A stretch of 64,000 bases of DNA from Kordia jejudonensis (GTDB lineage: Bacteria > Bacteroidota > Bacteroidia > Flavobacteriales > Flavobacteriaceae): the NCBI RefSeq assembly GCF_001005315.1, contig NZ_LBMG01000019.1:1-64000 (forward strand), read 5' to 3'. Position numbers and translations under genes: made by a program. The stretch's first letter is position 1. Every line of letters begins with the position of its first letter. This document shows positions 35,411 through 45,388 of the stretch, piece by piece. The notes beneath the pieces are model-generated. The model was not told where the DNA came from, did not search any database, and worked only from the letters and a program-made list of their open reading frames with translations.

Positions 35411-35707
35411 TTATCGCAATACAATATGTTGTATCAAATCTTTACCAAGACTTTCATTGAGCATTTTGATCATCTTTTCTTTTCCGTAGCTCAATTCTTC
35501 TCGCAAGACGGCAGAAGATAAGGAAACGTACAGTGTATCATTTTTGAGCATGATATTTGTTGTGTAATTATTTACACCATTTCCCATTAAATTTACCCAA
35601 GCATCGCGCGCGTCAATTTTGTCCAAACCGTCTTCTAATCGGTTTTCGGTTACAAAATCTTTTAAAACTTCGCTAATGGTTCTATGTTCGGTATGTCTTT
35701 TCTTCAA
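35411..35707 (-). CDS. DUF721 (DciA-like) protein
   Basis: 98 aa, with DAWVNLMGNGVNNYT and LYVSLSSAVLREELSYGKEKMIKMLNE, the DUF721/DciA pattern. DciA-type proteins load the replicative helicase in many bacteria. It lies 6 bp downstream of recF, a frequent pairing in Bacteroidetes. It is short (single domain), so a helicase-loader role is likely but not shown. Confidence 0.85.
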   Translation of the reverse strand: MKKRHTEHRTISEVLKDFVTENRLEDGLDKIDARDAWVNLMGNGVNNYTTNIMLKNDTLYVSLSSAVLREELSYGKEKMIKMLNESLGKDLIQHIVLR

Positions 35708-35713
35708 AATAAA

Positions 35714-36793
35714 TTACAATTTAAAAATCTCATACGATTGATGAATTTCTTTTACAATCGTTTCTGTTCGCTCTACATGCGTGTCACTGATAAAAATTTG
35801 TCCAAAATCTTCATGATTCACCAACGCCATTATTTGTGCAACACGCTGTTCATCTAGCTTATCAAAAATATCATCCAAGAGTAAAATAGGCGTTATGTTT
35901 GCCAATTGTTTAATAAAATCAAACTGAGCTAATTTTAACGCAATTAAAAACGATTTTTGCTGTCCTTGGCTTCCAAATTTCTTAATTGGATATGTCGCAA
36001 TGGAAAATAGCAAATCATCTTTGTGGATTCCGACACTTGTATATTGCAACACTCTATCTTTCGCTAAATTTTCTTCTAGCAAAGATCGAAAATCTTTTTC
36101 ATGTAACTGACTTTTATATTCAATATTAACAGTTTCTTTTTCGTTAGAAATGGCATTGTAGCGCGACATAAAAATTGGCACAAATGCTTCTAGAAATTGT
36201 TTTCGCTCAGCGTAAATTTTCACACCGTAATCATGCAACTGATCGTTGTAAATACTTAATGTATCTGCGTCAAACGTACTGTTTAGTGCAAAATACTTTA
36301 ATAATGAATTCCGTTGGGAAAGTACTTTGTTATAATTAATCAGATTTTGTAAATATTGTTTATTGGATTGTGAAATAACGCTGTCAATAAATTTTCTACG
36401 CGTATCACTTCCTTCAATAATCAAATCACGATCTGCGGGCGAAATAATGACCAACGGAAGAAAACCAATATGTTCTGAAAGTTTATCATATGCTTTTCCG
36501 TTTCGTTTTACAATTTTCTTTTGTCCTCTTTTTAGCGAACAAATAATATTTTCTTCACGTTCTCCTTTTTCATATGCGCCATCAATGACAAAAAACTCTT
36601 CTCCATGTTTTATGTTTTGTGTTGCTACAGGATTGAAATAGCTTTTTCCAAATGATAAATGATAGATAGCATCGAGCACATTGGTTTTTCCAACGCCGTT
36701 ATTCCCGACAAGACAGTTTATTTTAGGATTGAAATCAAAAGAATTTGTATCAAAATTCTTGTAATTTACAAGTGATAATTTCTTTAGAAACAT
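35714..36793 (-). CDS. recF: DNA replication and repair protein RecF
   Basis: 359 aa from the ATG at 36793 ([15 protein letters not shown]), the canonical RecF N-terminus; the frame extends upstream without homology. Walker A is GNNGVGKTN (residues 30-38); the signature region is [18 protein letters not shown]; Walker B is [16 protein letters not shown]. RecF binds ssDNA gaps with RecO and RecR to load RecA. It is co-transcribed with the DUF721 gene and divergent from the TPR gene. Confidence 0.95.
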   Translation of the reverse strand: MFLKKLSLVNYKNFDTNSFDFNPKINCLVGNNGVGKTNVLDAIYHLSFGKSYFNPVATQNIKHGEEFFVIDGAYEKGEREENIICSLKRGQKKIVKRNGKAYDKLSEHIGFLPLVIISPADRDLIIEGSDTRRKFIDSVISQSNKQYLQNLINYNKVLSQRNSLLKYFALNSTFDADTLSIYNDQLHDYGVKIYAERKQFLEAFVPIFMSRYNAISNEKETVNIEYKSQLHEKDFRSLLEENLAKDRVLQYTSVGIHKDDLLFSIATYPIKKFGSQGQQKSFLIALKLAQFDFIKQLANITPILLLDDIFDKLDEQRVAQIMALVNHEDFGQIFISDTHVERTETIVKEIHQSYEIFKL

Positions 36794-36904
36794 GAAAATA
36801 GGAGCTTCATTACAATAAAAATGCAAATTATTGAAAAATATCAAATAAATAAGCTTTTAATTCTACTTAAAAATTTTATTTTTGCGCACATTAATATACA
36901 ATTT

Positions 36905-37717
36905 ATGGCAACTTACAAGAAAAGAGGATATAAAGCTAAGACTAAAGTAGAGAAAGAGAAAGAAGTTTCCGCTGAAGAACTAGATAGTACAACAGCAGAA
37001 GTTTTTAATACTTTAGACGAAACTGCGTCTAAAACGGAAGAATGGGTAGCAGGAAATCAAAAATATATCTTTATTGGTATTGGTGCAATTGCAGTTGTTC
37101 TTTTAGGATATTTAATTTACAGTAAAGTTTTCGCTGCTCCACAAGAGCAAGAAGCTGCAAATGAAGTATTTCAAGCAAACTCGTATTTCAATGAAGCGTT
37201 AAGCGTTAATTTGAATGACAAAGTCGTAGACGGATTGGCAACTAGAGATTCATTATTCAACTTGGCTTTACAAGGTGGAGAAGGGAAATTTGGATATTTG
37301 AATATCATCAAAAATTATCCTGGAACTAGTGCTGCAAATTTAGCATACTACAACGCAGGTATAGCGTATTTGAACCTAAATGATTATGAAAAAGCAATTG
37401 ATCATTTATCAGAATTTAAGTCTGATGATATCATTATAGGAGCAAAAGCAAAAGGTGCTTTGGGTGATGCATTTGCACAATTAGATCAGCAAAAAGAAGC
37501 ATTGGAATACTACGAAAAAGCATTTAAGCACAGTAATAACGAAGCTACAACTCCAATTTATTTATTAAAAGCTGGAATTACGGCATTGGATTTAGGTCAA
37601 GCTGGAAAAGCATTGCAATATTTCAATAGAATTGAAAGTGAGTTTGCAAACTTTAAAAATACTGCTGACGGAAAATTATTAGATATATATATCGGAAAAG
37701 CAGAAGCCTTGAAGTAA
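36905..37717 (+). CDS. TPR-repeat inner-membrane protein (YfgM-like)
   Basis: 270 aa from the ATG at 36905 (MATYKKRGYKAKTK); the longer frame lacks a leader. A cytosolic basic start is followed by one membrane helix (IFIGIGAIAVVLLGYLIYS, about 57-76) and periplasmic TPR units (ANLAYYNAGIAYLNLNDYEKAIDHL, GALGDAFAQLDQQKEALEYYEKAF, LLKAGITALDLGQAGKALQYF). The layout resembles YfgM-like periplasmic chaperone partners. It lies 5 bp upstream of ribH. Confidence 0.85.
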   Translation: MATYKKRGYKAKTKVEKEKEVSAEELDSTTAEVFNTLDETASKTEEWVAGNQKYIFIGIGAIAVVLLGYLIYSKVFAAPQEQEAANEVFQANSYFNEALSVNLNDKVVDGLATRDSLFNLALQGGEGKFGYLNIIKNYPGTSAANLAYYNAGIAYLNLNDYEKAIDHLSEFKSDDIIIGAKAKGALGDAFAQLDQQKEALEYYEKAFKHSNNEATTPIYLLKAGITALDLGQAGKALQYFNRIESEFANFKNTADGKLLDIYIGKAEALK

Positions 37718-37722
37718 AACAT

Positions 37723-38208
37723 ATGGCAACAGTAAATAAAAATTTATCTATATACGATAAAGCTACAATCCCAAATGCGAAAGACTTTCGATTTGGGATT
37801 GTTGTTTCTGAGTGGAACGAAAATATTACCGAAGGTCTTTGTGAAGGTGCCATCGCGGCGCTAACGGAGAATGGCGTAGTAGAAGAAAACATCATTCGTT
37901 GGAATGTGCCTGGAAGCTACGAATTGGTGTACGGAGCCAAGCATATGCAAAAAACACAACAAGTAGATGCAATTATTGCTATCGGAAGTGTAATTCAAGG
38001 GGAAACGAAACATTTTGATTTTGTATGTAGCGCAACAGCACATGGAATTAAAGATTTAAATGTACAATCGGATATTCCAGTGATTTTTTGTGTACTGACA
38101 GATGATACATTGCAACAAGCCATTGATCGTTCTGGTGGAAAACATGGAAACAAAGGAATTGAAGCAGCAGTTGCAGCGATAAAAATGGCAGCATTGCGTA
38201 CGTTTTAA
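37723..38208 (+). CDS. ribH: 6,7-dimethyl-8-ribityllumazine synthase
   Basis: 161 aa, full length for RibH. Signatures are FGIVVSEWNENITEGLCEGA, RWNVPGSYELVYGAK, IAIGSVIQGETKHFDFVCSAT (with the catalytic-His region) and VIFCVLTDDTLQQAIDRSGG with NKGIEAA. It condenses dihydroxybutanone phosphate with the pyrimidine precursor to lumazine, the penultimate step of riboflavin synthesis, and normally forms an icosahedral cage. No other rib gene is in the window. Confidence 0.97.
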   Translation: MATVNKNLSIYDKATIPNAKDFRFGIVVSEWNENITEGLCEGAIAALTENGVVEENIIRWNVPGSYELVYGAKHMQKTQQVDAIIAIGSVIQGETKHFDFVCSATAHGIKDLNVQSDIPVIFCVLTDDTLQQAIDRSGGKHGNKGIEAAVAAIKMAALRTF

Positions 38209-38231
38209 ATTTAATTTTTATTAAAATATAC

Positions 38232-38267
38232 AAACCGTTACAATAACTTCTGTAGCGGTTTTTTTAT
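38232..38267 (+). terminator. Terminator after ribH
   Basis: AAACCGTTACA (38232-38242) pairs with TGTAGCGGTTT (38251-38261) with one U-G pair and an 8-nt loop, then a T run. It lies 24 bp after the ribH stop. Confidence 0.85.
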
Positions 38268-38298
38268 GTTTTGTAGTTTTCTAGAAAGTGTGTAATAA

Positions 38299-39078
38299 TT
38301 ACTCGTTTACTAAAAGATTTGGGTAGTCCGTAATAACACCATCTACTCCCATTTCTTTAAGAAGTTGAATTTTATCTTCTGTATTTACCGTCCATGAATT
38401 TATTTTTTTATTAAGACTATGTATTTTATTCACAAGCTTTTGTGTTGTGAAAAAGTAATTTACAGAATACTCTTCTATATATGGGAGTTTATCAAAATCA
38501 TACAAAGCACCAGTCAATAATAACTTATGAATTGTAATATTGGGATTTTGTGTATGGATTTCTTCTATAATTTCATCTTCGAATGATTGTATGATACACC
38601 AGTTTTCAGCATCATATTCTTTAATGATAGAAAGTATCCGTTTTTCAATATTTGGGTAATAATCATTTCCTTCTTTGATTTCTATCAGTAATTTGGCTCT
38701 TTTGTCAATGACTTTCAAGGCTTCTTTAAGTGTTGGAATTGTAAGACTATCTTCAATATTGAATTGTTGTAATTCTTCATAGGTAAGATTTTTTATTTTA
38801 CCTTTTCCGTTTGTGGTTCTATTAATACTATTGTCATGTATAATAACAATAACACTGTCTTTGGTTTGGTGTACGTCAATTTCAACTCTATCAACCTTTA
38901 GTTCAATTGCTTTTTGAATACTTGCTAGTGTGTTTTCAGGACTCAATCCTGCAGCTCCTCGATGTCCAGTTACAGTTAATTTCGTAGTTTGTTTTGTGGG
39001 TTCACTAGTTGCACCACACATATACATGATAAATAGAAGAAACATACAGGCGCTAAAAATAAAATACTTTTTTCTCAT
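38299..39078 (-). CDS. Glycerophosphodiester phosphodiesterase lipoprotein
   Basis: 259 aa. The N-terminal lipoprotein-type signal ends FIMYMC (Cys21). The GDPD TIM barrel shows TGHRGAAGLSPENT (H39, R40, E48), VEIDVHQTKD (E66, D68), IIHD (H81) and the closing VDGVITDYP. It cleaves glycerophosphodiesters to glycerol-3-phosphate and an alcohol, in the periplasm given the signal. The ATG overlaps the stop of the upstream gene by 4 nt. Confidence 0.92.
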   Translation of the reverse strand: MRKKYFIFSACMFLLFIMYMCGATSEPTKQTTKLTVTGHRGAAGLSPENTLASIQKAIELKVDRVEIDVHQTKDSVIVIIHDNSINRTTNGKGKIKNLTYEELQQFNIEDSLTIPTLKEALKVIDKRAKLLIEIKEGNDYYPNIEKRILSIIKEYDAENWCIIQSFEDEIIEEIHTQNPNITIHKLLLTGALYDFDKLPYIEEYSVNYFFTTQKLVNKIHSLNKKINSWTVNTEDKIQLLKEMGVDGVITDYPNLLVNE

Positions 39079-40058
39079 TTTTTTATAACTTTTACTTCAT
39101 AATCACCAGAGTTGTTTCCTTTTTCATTATCGTTAACTTCAAATGCTAAAAAACCTTTCTTTTTTGGATAGTATGTAAGTTCTTCTCCAACAAATATCCA
39201 GTCAGTTTGATTGTTAATTCTCATCATTAAAGCCGCGTGATTGATATTGGGAACAATGTTGTAACGACTTATATCTGTGCCAAATAGACCAAATTTTTTA
39301 CCATTAGGATTACAATTTCCAAGAATTGCGCCTACAGTAATTGTTCCACTGGCTTTTATAATTATGGTGTCACCTGGAGATACTTCAATAGTTGTTTTTT
39401 GGTAGCTTCTAATTTTTAAAATATTTGTGTTTCTCTCTGGATTTGTTTTTATCTTATTAGGTGGCGTAATTCGCTTCTTTTTTTGCAATAAAGCTTCAAA
39501 AGGAGCCGTTATTTTTAGCATTTTTCGTTTGTCAATATAGTTTCCTGATTCATCTGTGAAATTAAATTCAAGTATTTTTTGATTGTTCAGTAAGTCTTTT
39601 TCAATGCTAAAGACAACTTCCCCAGCGCCATTCGTTTTTTTAGGAGGCAGTTTACCCAATTCGTCGTTCGATAAAATTTTTACCGTAATATTTTTGAGTC
39701 CACGTTTAGTTCTTAAGTCTTTGACTAATCCAGAAACAACAACAATGTTAGTCCTTTTTTCTATTTCAATAAATACGGTGTAATTGTTACTAATTGTTCT
39801 CAAAATTCTATGTGATCCGTATTCATCATTTGATATTGTAAATAGTATTGTTTGTCCTGGTTTACATTGGTTACAATTACTAGTACGTAATTCAAATTCT
39901 CCATTAGAATCGGTTAAGTCAGAATCGCCACCAGGAATCGTAACTCTGATATTAGAAATTGCAATCTTTGATGTACTTTGTACAGTTCCTTTAATGGTTT
40001 GTGAACTTACATAAGAAGTGAAAAACATAAAAATAACTAAGAGGAAAAGTCTTCTCAT
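39075..40058 (-). CDS. Secreted carboxypeptidase-regulatory-like protein
   Basis: 327 aa with a signal peptide (about 1-19, ending VSSQ). Two Ig-like carboxypeptidase-regulatory repeats are visible (IKGTVQSTSKIAISNIRVTI...DSNGEFEL and VVSGLVKDLRTKRGLKNITV...NGAGEVVF). The C-terminal domain (about 220-325) has VSPGDTIIIKASGTI, similar in style to LecA/PA-IL-like sugar-binding folds; that is only an impression. It overlaps both neighbours (4 nt and 1 nt), forming a three-gene operon. Confidence 0.65.
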   Translation of the reverse strand: MRRLFLLVIFMFFTSYVSSQTIKGTVQSTSKIAISNIRVTIPGGDSDLTDSNGEFELRTSNCNQCKPGQTILFTISNDEYGSHRILRTISNNYTVFIEIEKRTNIVVVSGLVKDLRTKRGLKNITVKILSNDELGKLPPKKTNGAGEVVFSIEKDLLNNQKILEFNFTDESGNYIDKRKMLKITAPFEALLQKKKRITPPNKIKTNPERNTNILKIRSYQKTTIEVSPGDTIIIKASGTITVGAILGNCNPNGKKFGLFGTDISRYNIVPNINHAALMMRINNQTDWIFVGEELTYYPKKKGFLAFEVNDNEKGNNSGDYEVKVIKK

Positions 40059-40450
40059 TATTTTTTTGGTTTTAAAATTACGTCGGCATTAAGTTTATTT
40101 GGGAGAAATCTTTGCGTTTCTGTTTTGAAACCTTCCTTTGAATAGTTAATTTTTATTCTTTCTGTACTTGATAAATATTGTTTCTTAAAACTAAGTTCGT
40201 ATTTTCCTAGACTATCGGAAAATACCACTTTTTCTGTTTTTGAGCTAAATATTCTGACATTCGAAATAGTGTTGTTATTTTTGTCTTTAACGATTCCAGA
40301 AATTTTAAAATCGGGCGTAAAAAGTTTTTGTCCTCCATCATTACTCGAGCACTGTATGGTGGTAAATGAAATGACAAGAACAAATACAATCAAAGATATT
40401 TTGAAGTCCCAAAGCCTATTTTTCCTGTGTAGTGTAATTTTTTTATTCAT
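40058..40450 (-). CDS. Carboxypeptidase-regulatory-like lipoprotein
   Basis: 130 aa. The hydrophobic start (LIVFVLVISFTTIQC) ends in a lipobox-type Cys (34). One Ig-like regulatory domain follows (FKISGIVKDKNNNTISNVRIF...DSLGKYELSFKK...YSKEGFKTETQRF). Its stop overlaps the ATG of the next gene by one base (TAATG). It is probably the first gene of the operon that ends with the GDPD gene. Function unknown; the domain is usually an accessory to surface proteins. Confidence 0.65.
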   Translation of the reverse strand: MNKKITLHRKNRLWDFKISLIVFVLVISFTTIQCSSNDGGQKLFTPDFKISGIVKDKNNNTISNVRIFSSKTEKVVFSDSLGKYELSFKKQYLSSTERIKINYSKEGFKTETQRFLPNKLNADVILKPKK

Positions 40451-40562
40451 TGAGTAAGTTTATCATTACACCTAATATAGAGTAATAAACTTATAAATAA
40501 AAATTAAATTTCAGTAAAAGTAGTAAATGCATTACTTTTTAATATGAAGTGTTTAATTGTAT

Positions 40563-41123
40563 TTATTCTTCTTCACCTAAAGCTTCAGGAAGTTGAAAAA
40601 AGCTAAATACTGAACCGCCATAGCCTTTTGAGAAGCTGAAATAAGGCGCATGATCGAGTTTTGTTTCTTTGGCATGTTCGAGTATTAAAAAACCATCTGC
40701 TAACAATAAATCTCGTTCAAATACAATTGAAGCAATACGCTCAAATTGTTCTTGCGTAAACGCATATGGTGGATCGGCAAAAATAATATCAGATTTCAAA
40801 TGTGTGCGTTCTAAAAATTTATACACATCACTTTTAATCGCCGTAATATCTAAATCTAATAGTGCAGCTGTCTTTTTTATAAAACTTACACAGCCATAAT
40901 CGCCGTCAACTGCCGTAATTTGTTCCGTACCTCGCGAAGCAAATTCGTAGCTTATATTTCCAGTTCCAGCAAACAAATCGAGCACGCTTATTTCATGAAA
41001 GTAATAATGATTGTTCAGAATGTTGAAGAGTGATTCTTTTGCCAAATCGGTTGTTGGTCGTACAGGCAGCTTTTTTGGTGCTGTCAATCGTCTCCCTTTA
41101 TGTTTTCCTGAAATTATTCGCAT
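40563..41123 (-). CDS. rsmD: 16S rRNA (guanine966-N2)-methyltransferase RsmD
   Basis: 186 aa from the ATG at 41123 (MRIISGKHKGRRLTAPKKLPVRPTTD), the canonical RsmD start; the extra upstream residues overlap DUF3822. Motif I is VLDLFAGTGNISYEFASRG; the catalytic DPPY motif is FADPPYAF. It methylates G966 of 16S rRNA during 30S assembly. The ATG shares its A with the last base of the upstream TAA (TAATG), implying translational coupling. Confidence 0.93.
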   Translation of the reverse strand: MRIISGKHKGRRLTAPKKLPVRPTTDLAKESLFNILNNHYYFHEISVLDLFAGTGNISYEFASRGTEQITAVDGDYGCVSFIKKTAALLDLDITAIKSDVYKFLERTHLKSDIIFADPPYAFTQEQFERIASIVFERDLLLADGFLILEHAKETKLDHAPYFSFSKGYGGSVFSFFQLPEALGEEE

Positions 41124-41959
41124 TAGATATTTGTTAGTAAGGTAAAATCGTTGTGATTGTCTAGCTTCGTGCAACTTTCGTCAAATGTAAACGGATATTT
41201 TTTGTCTACAAATGAAACATTCCGAACGTATGTATATGTAACAGTGTACAAACTATCTTCTTTAGAAATATCGCCTAAGAAATAAAGTTGCAATTCATTC
41301 GTGTTTAATTGGAGTTGTTCAATACTAAACAATACGTAATAAATAAAATCTTCGGAAGTTAGGTACTCAAAAGAATTGTAGAATAATAACTTTTTATTTT
41401 TGATGACAATAATCTCAAATTGATCTTTCTGAACATGCACATACACAACAGCTTCTTGATTATTATCTGCCAATTGAAAAATATTTTCTAACAAAATAGT
41501 AGCAAAATGTTTGTAGCTAAACGCTCCGTATTTGTCGAAAAATAAATTATTGATATTTACATACGGAATGTACACATTTACCATATCATTATTTGTCACA
41601 ACATCAAATGTGATGTAATCATTTGGTAGAATCTTGTTATTATACTTCAGGTAATCAGATAGATTTTTATCGGAAAACAAGGGTTTTGGGACAAAAGTCG
41701 ATAGCGAGTTGATATGACTTACAACAACTTCCTGAAAAGGTTGATCGAACAAATTTTTATGTGTGTTCAGCACAGTTATAATTTGTTTTTCTAACTGCAA
41801 AGGATTGGTAACGGTTTCAAAATGAAAACGTTCCAGCGAAGTAATTTCGTTTTTGACGGTATCTAGGATACAAAAAGAAAGTCCATTCAGAGCAATCTGA
41901 ATGGACAATTTATTATAATTTGATTCTTTTATGGTACTACTTTTTTTGGATAATTTCAT
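41123..41959 (-). CDS. DUF3822 family protein
   Basis: 278 aa from the ATG at 41959 (MKLSKKSS); a start at 41986 is possible and would overlap the upstream gene more. Features are SIQIALNGLSFCILD, ISKEDSLYTVTYTYVRNV and YVHVQKDQFEIIVIKNKKLLFYNSF, an ASKHA-like pattern described for DUF3822. Found beside rsmD in many Bacteroidetes; function unknown. Cytosolic, without membrane segments. Confidence 0.8.
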   Translation of the reverse strand: MKLSKKSSTIKESNYNKLSIQIALNGLSFCILDTVKNEITSLERFHFETVTNPLQLEKQIITVLNTHKNLFDQPFQEVVVSHINSLSTFVPKPLFSDKNLSDYLKYNNKILPNDYITFDVVTNNDMVNVYIPYVNINNLFFDKYGAFSYKHFATILLENIFQLADNNQEAVVYVHVQKDQFEIIVIKNKKLLFYNSFEYLTSEDFIYYVLFSIEQLQLNTNELQLYFLGDISKEDSLYTVTYTYVRNVSFVDKKYPFTFDESCTKLDNHNDFTLLTNI

Positions 41960-42794
41960 AACTCGTTGGCCAGTTTCCGCTATCACTTACTTTATCAAGT
42001 GAACCTACGAATATTTCGTCTCCATCAACTTCATCAACAGACATAATTCTCTTTTCTTGTCTCAATAAATCTTTATTCTGATCATGTAAAACAATATCTT
42101 TCGCTACAGAAACCTTAAATACTGGAGCTTCATATCCACTAACAGGTAATGTTTTTGTTTCCATTTTAAAAGTTTCCTTTTCATTTTTAGCAAAAGGAAC
42201 AAATTTCATTCGCTTGTAACGATCGCTTCCTTTGAATAAAGAGTCAATAACAGGCTCAAAACTCAGTGTATCTATAATTACAACCTCTTTCAGTTTATCA
42301 ATTTTATAAACTTTGTCAAACTCCGTATAACTAGAATCTCTTTTCTCAACAATAGCAAATTGTGCTGTGTCAATAAATTTTTCTAAAGAAGCAAAGTCTT
42401 TTGCATACGTTCCAGTAATCGTTTTGTGAGCAAGCTGAGAATCTCTAATATCTTTTAAATTATTAATAACAGCTGTATATCTTTTTATTTTTTCTTGTTT
42501 GAATTCAACTGGCGCCATGATGGAATTATAAATCTTGTATCCGAAAAATACAGATGCCAACATAAATACTATAGCAACGATTGGACGAATCTTTCTAGGT
42601 ACTATCTTTTCAACAAGGAATAAAAGACCAATAGCTACCGCAATAGCTAAAATTACAATAAGAGGTGTTTTAATCGTATCGAAAAAACCTCCACGAACTC
42701 CTTCCGATTTTTGTGCTATTGCTAAAGCAGGAAGTAGTAAGAAAACAGTTACTAATGATAAGACTAAATTGAATTTTTGTTTTACGTGTTTCAT
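41937..42794 (-). CDS. Membrane-anchored hypothetical protein (rsmD operon)
   Basis: 285 aa. The N-terminus is signal-like (VFLLLPALAIAQ) and two further membrane helices follow (IVILAIAVAIGLLFLV, IRPIVAIVFMLASVFFGYKIY). The soluble part opens with a helical stretch (YTAVINNLKDIRDSQLAHKTITGTYAKDFASLEKF) reminiscent of pseudopilin-like tips, then a beta-rich end. It overlaps DUF3822 by 23 nt and probably starts the rsmD operon. Function unknown. Confidence 0.65.
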   Translation of the reverse strand: MKHVKQKFNLVLSLVTVFLLLPALAIAQKSEGVRGGFFDTIKTPLIVILAIAVAIGLLFLVEKIVPRKIRPIVAIVFMLASVFFGYKIYNSIMAPVEFKQEKIKRYTAVINNLKDIRDSQLAHKTITGTYAKDFASLEKFIDTAQFAIVEKRDSSYTEFDKVYKIDKLKEVVIIDTLSFEPVIDSLFKGSDRYKRMKFVPFAKNEKETFKMETKTLPVSGYEAPVFKVSVAKDIVLHDQNKDLLRQEKRIMSVDEVDGDEIFVGSLDKVSDSGNWPTSYEIIQKK

Positions 42795-42985
42795 CTCTAT
42801 TAAGAATAGTTTTGTTTAAAGGAACATCAATATACGCAAATCTACAATTTTTTTTTAATCGTAAAAGTATTTCACTAAAAAAAGCATGTTTATATTTATA
42901 AAAAATCAATTGATACGCTTTACTTCAATTTACTTTTCTATTTTCGTTCTCTGATCGCCAAAAAGCGCAGGTAATTTTTACAATT

Positions 42986-44410
42986 ATGGATGCAACTACA
43001 TTTTATAAATTACTCAAAAGTAAATTTCCACACGAAGTTACTTTTAAGCAAGATGTAGTTTTACACAAACTTTCCGAGTTTATCTACGGAACTGACAAAG
43101 ATGCTTTATTCTTACTCAAAGGATATGCAGGAACCGGAAAAACCACTACAATTGGTACCTTGGTAACACATTTGTGGCACACCAAAAAAAAGTCGGTTCT
43201 CTTAGCACCAACTGGTCGTGCTGCAAAAGTAATTAGTAATTATGCAGGTCGTCAAGCACATACCATTCACAAAAAAATATATTTTCCTAAAAAAGACAAA
43301 GGTGGCGGCGTCAGCTTTGTATTGCAACCAAATAAGCATCGCGATACACTTTTTATTGTTGATGAAGCTTCTATGATTCCTGATGCGCCAAGCGATTCAA
43401 AACTATTTGAAAACGGCTCATTGTTAGATGATTTAATGATGTATGTATACAATGGTCATAATTGTAAACTCATTTTAATTGGAGATACCGCGCAATTACC
43501 GCCAGTAAAACTTGATATCAGTCCAGCATTAGATGAACGCACGTTAGAGCTAAATTATGATAAAAATGTAACCTTAATTGAATTGGATGAAGTGGTGCGA
43601 CAAGATTCTGACTCTGGAATATTAGTTAACGCGACCAATTTGCGGGAACAATTGCACGATGAATTTTATGCAGAATTCAAATTTCAAGTGGATAACTATC
43701 CCGACATTGTGCGATTGATTGACGGATACGAAATTCAAGATGCCATTAGCGATTCCTATTCTGATAGCGGAAAAGAAGAAATGGCAATCATTGTCCGATC
43801 AAACAAAAGAGCCAATATTTACAACCAACAAATACGAAATCGGATCTTATTTAATGAACATGAATTGTCTTCAGGCGATTATTTAATGGTTGTCAAAAAC
43901 AATTACTTTTGGTTGCCAGCCACATCAGAAGCAGGATTTATTGCCAATGGAGACATTATTGAAGTCTTAGAAATCTTTGCCATCAAAGAATTATATGGAT
44001 TTCGCTTTGCAGAAGTAAACATTCGTATGGTCGATTATCCAAATCAAAAACCATTAGAAACGGTATTGTTGTTAGATACAATTCATGCCGAAACACCAGC
44101 ACTTTCCTATGAAGATGGAAACAAATTGTACCAAGAAGTTATGAACGATTATGCTGATGAAACTTCAAAATACAAGAAATTCCTAAAAGTAAAAGCCAAC
44201 AAATATTTCAATGCATTGCAAGTAAAATTTAGCTATGCCATCACGTGTCATAAATCGCAAGGTGGACAATGGAAAACAGTTTTTATAGAACAACCTTATT
44301 TGCCAAATGGCGTTGGAAAAGAATACATGCGTTGGTTGTATACGGCAATGACACGCGCACAAGAAAAACTATACCTTATCGGGTTTACGGATGATTTTTT
44401 TATCTCCTAA
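42986..44410 (+). CDS. RecD-like SF1 DNA helicase/ATPase
   Basis: 474 aa. Walker A is LKGYAGTGKTTTIG; Walker B is LFIVDEASMIPD; motif III is LILIGDTAQLPPV; the C-terminal UvrD-like domain has YAITCHKSQGGQWKTVFIEQ and WLYTAMTRAQEKLYLIG. This is the compact, single-chain RecD/Pif1-like 5'-3' helicase type without N-terminal extension. A role in DNA repair or replication restart is expected. Divergent from the rsmD operon across 191 bp. Confidence 0.88.
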   Translation: MDATTFYKLLKSKFPHEVTFKQDVVLHKLSEFIYGTDKDALFLLKGYAGTGKTTTIGTLVTHLWHTKKKSVLLAPTGRAAKVISNYAGRQAHTIHKKIYFPKKDKGGGVSFVLQPNKHRDTLFIVDEASMIPDAPSDSKLFENGSLLDDLMMYVYNGHNCKLILIGDTAQLPPVKLDISPALDERTLELNYDKNVTLIELDEVVRQDSDSGILVNATNLREQLHDEFYAEFKFQVDNYPDIVRLIDGYEIQDAISDSYSDSGKEEMAIIVRSNKRANIYNQQIRNRILFNEHELSSGDYLMVVKNNYFWLPATSEAGFIANGDIIEVLEIFAIKELYGFRFAEVNIRMVDYPNQKPLETVLLLDTIHAETPALSYEDGNKLYQEVMNDYADETSKYKKFLKVKANKYFNALQVKFSYAITCHKSQGGQWKTVFIEQPYLPNGVGKEYMRWLYTAMTRAQEKLYLIGFTDDFFIS

Positions 44411-44475
44411 ATCATCTCAAAAAAATATTTTTCCTATTTTTAAAAAAATTAACCAAAAACCAATAATTGTATCGC

Positions 44476-45354
44476 ATGAATAATTTGTACTACAGACCTT
44501 CGGGTAAAGTGAATCCTCTTAGTATTTTATATCTACTGTTAGCCATTTGTGTTGCTGTGCCTATATTGGCGCTCATTTACACCTACGCAATTTTGTACAT
44601 TCCGTTAATTTATCTAAACTTTCTATGCGTAGCTGGAGTTGCGTTTGGACTTGGATTTATAGCAAGCTTTGTTATGGATTTAGGAAAAGTAAGGAATGTG
44701 CTTATAGCTGCACTTTTCGGGTTACTCATCGGAATTGCAGGTTTGTATACAAGTTGGATTATATGGCTTGCACATCATTACGAACAAGAATATATGGACA
44801 TAGCGTTCAATATGGAAGCATTATTTGCTGAAATAGAATATGCCAACGAACAAGGAACTTGGGGAATTGGTAGAAGTGGCGGACTTGTCAATGGAACAAT
44901 GCTAAGTATCGTTTGGGTTATTGAAGCTGTCGGAATGATTGGATTTCCTGTATTTTTTGCATATTCAAAAGCTTGTGAGCCTTTCATAGAAAATGATGAT
45001 AGCTGGGCAGAATTGACACCAATTGGTCCTTTTGAATTTATTCTTAACAAAGAGGAATTAAAACAACAATTAGAAACAAGAAACTATGAAACGCTTGTAA
45101 ACATGCCAGTAGCAAATAGCGAAACAGACGCTTCTCACTCCATATTTCAGTTACATCACGGCAAGCATATCAACCAAGCAAAAGAATTTTACCTTTCTGT
45201 GGTAAACATGAAAGCAGGAACCGATAAAGATGGAAACCTCAAGTTTGATGAAAACAATCTGATCAATTACATTCACATCACAAAAGAAGCAGGACAACAA
45301 TTAGTAGCACGTATTTCAAATACAGGCACAGAAGCGAAAGCAAATTCCGTTTAA
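44476..45354 (+). CDS. Hypothetical membrane protein
   Basis: 292 aa from the ATG at 44476; a TTG three codons earlier is also possible. Four to five hydrophobic helices occupy about 15-185 (ILYLLLAICVAVPILALIY, LIYLNFLCVAGVAFGLGFI, VLIAALFGLLIGIAGLY). The C-terminal cytosolic tail (about 190-292) is hydrophilic and ends with an aspartate/lysine-rich helix. Family not recognised. It lies 34 bp before kdsB. Confidence 0.6.
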   Translation: MNNLYYRPSGKVNPLSILYLLLAICVAVPILALIYTYAILYIPLIYLNFLCVAGVAFGLGFIASFVMDLGKVRNVLIAALFGLLIGIAGLYTSWIIWLAHHYEQEYMDIAFNMEALFAEIEYANEQGTWGIGRSGGLVNGTMLSIVWVIEAVGMIGFPVFFAYSKACEPFIENDDSWAELTPIGPFEFILNKEELKQQLETRNYETLVNMPVANSETDASHSIFQLHHGKHINQAKEFYLSVVNMKAGTDKDGNLKFDENNLINYIHITKEAGQQLVARISNTGTEAKANSV

Positions 45355-45388
45355 AAATTGTACTTTTGAGCTTATAAAATAGACACAT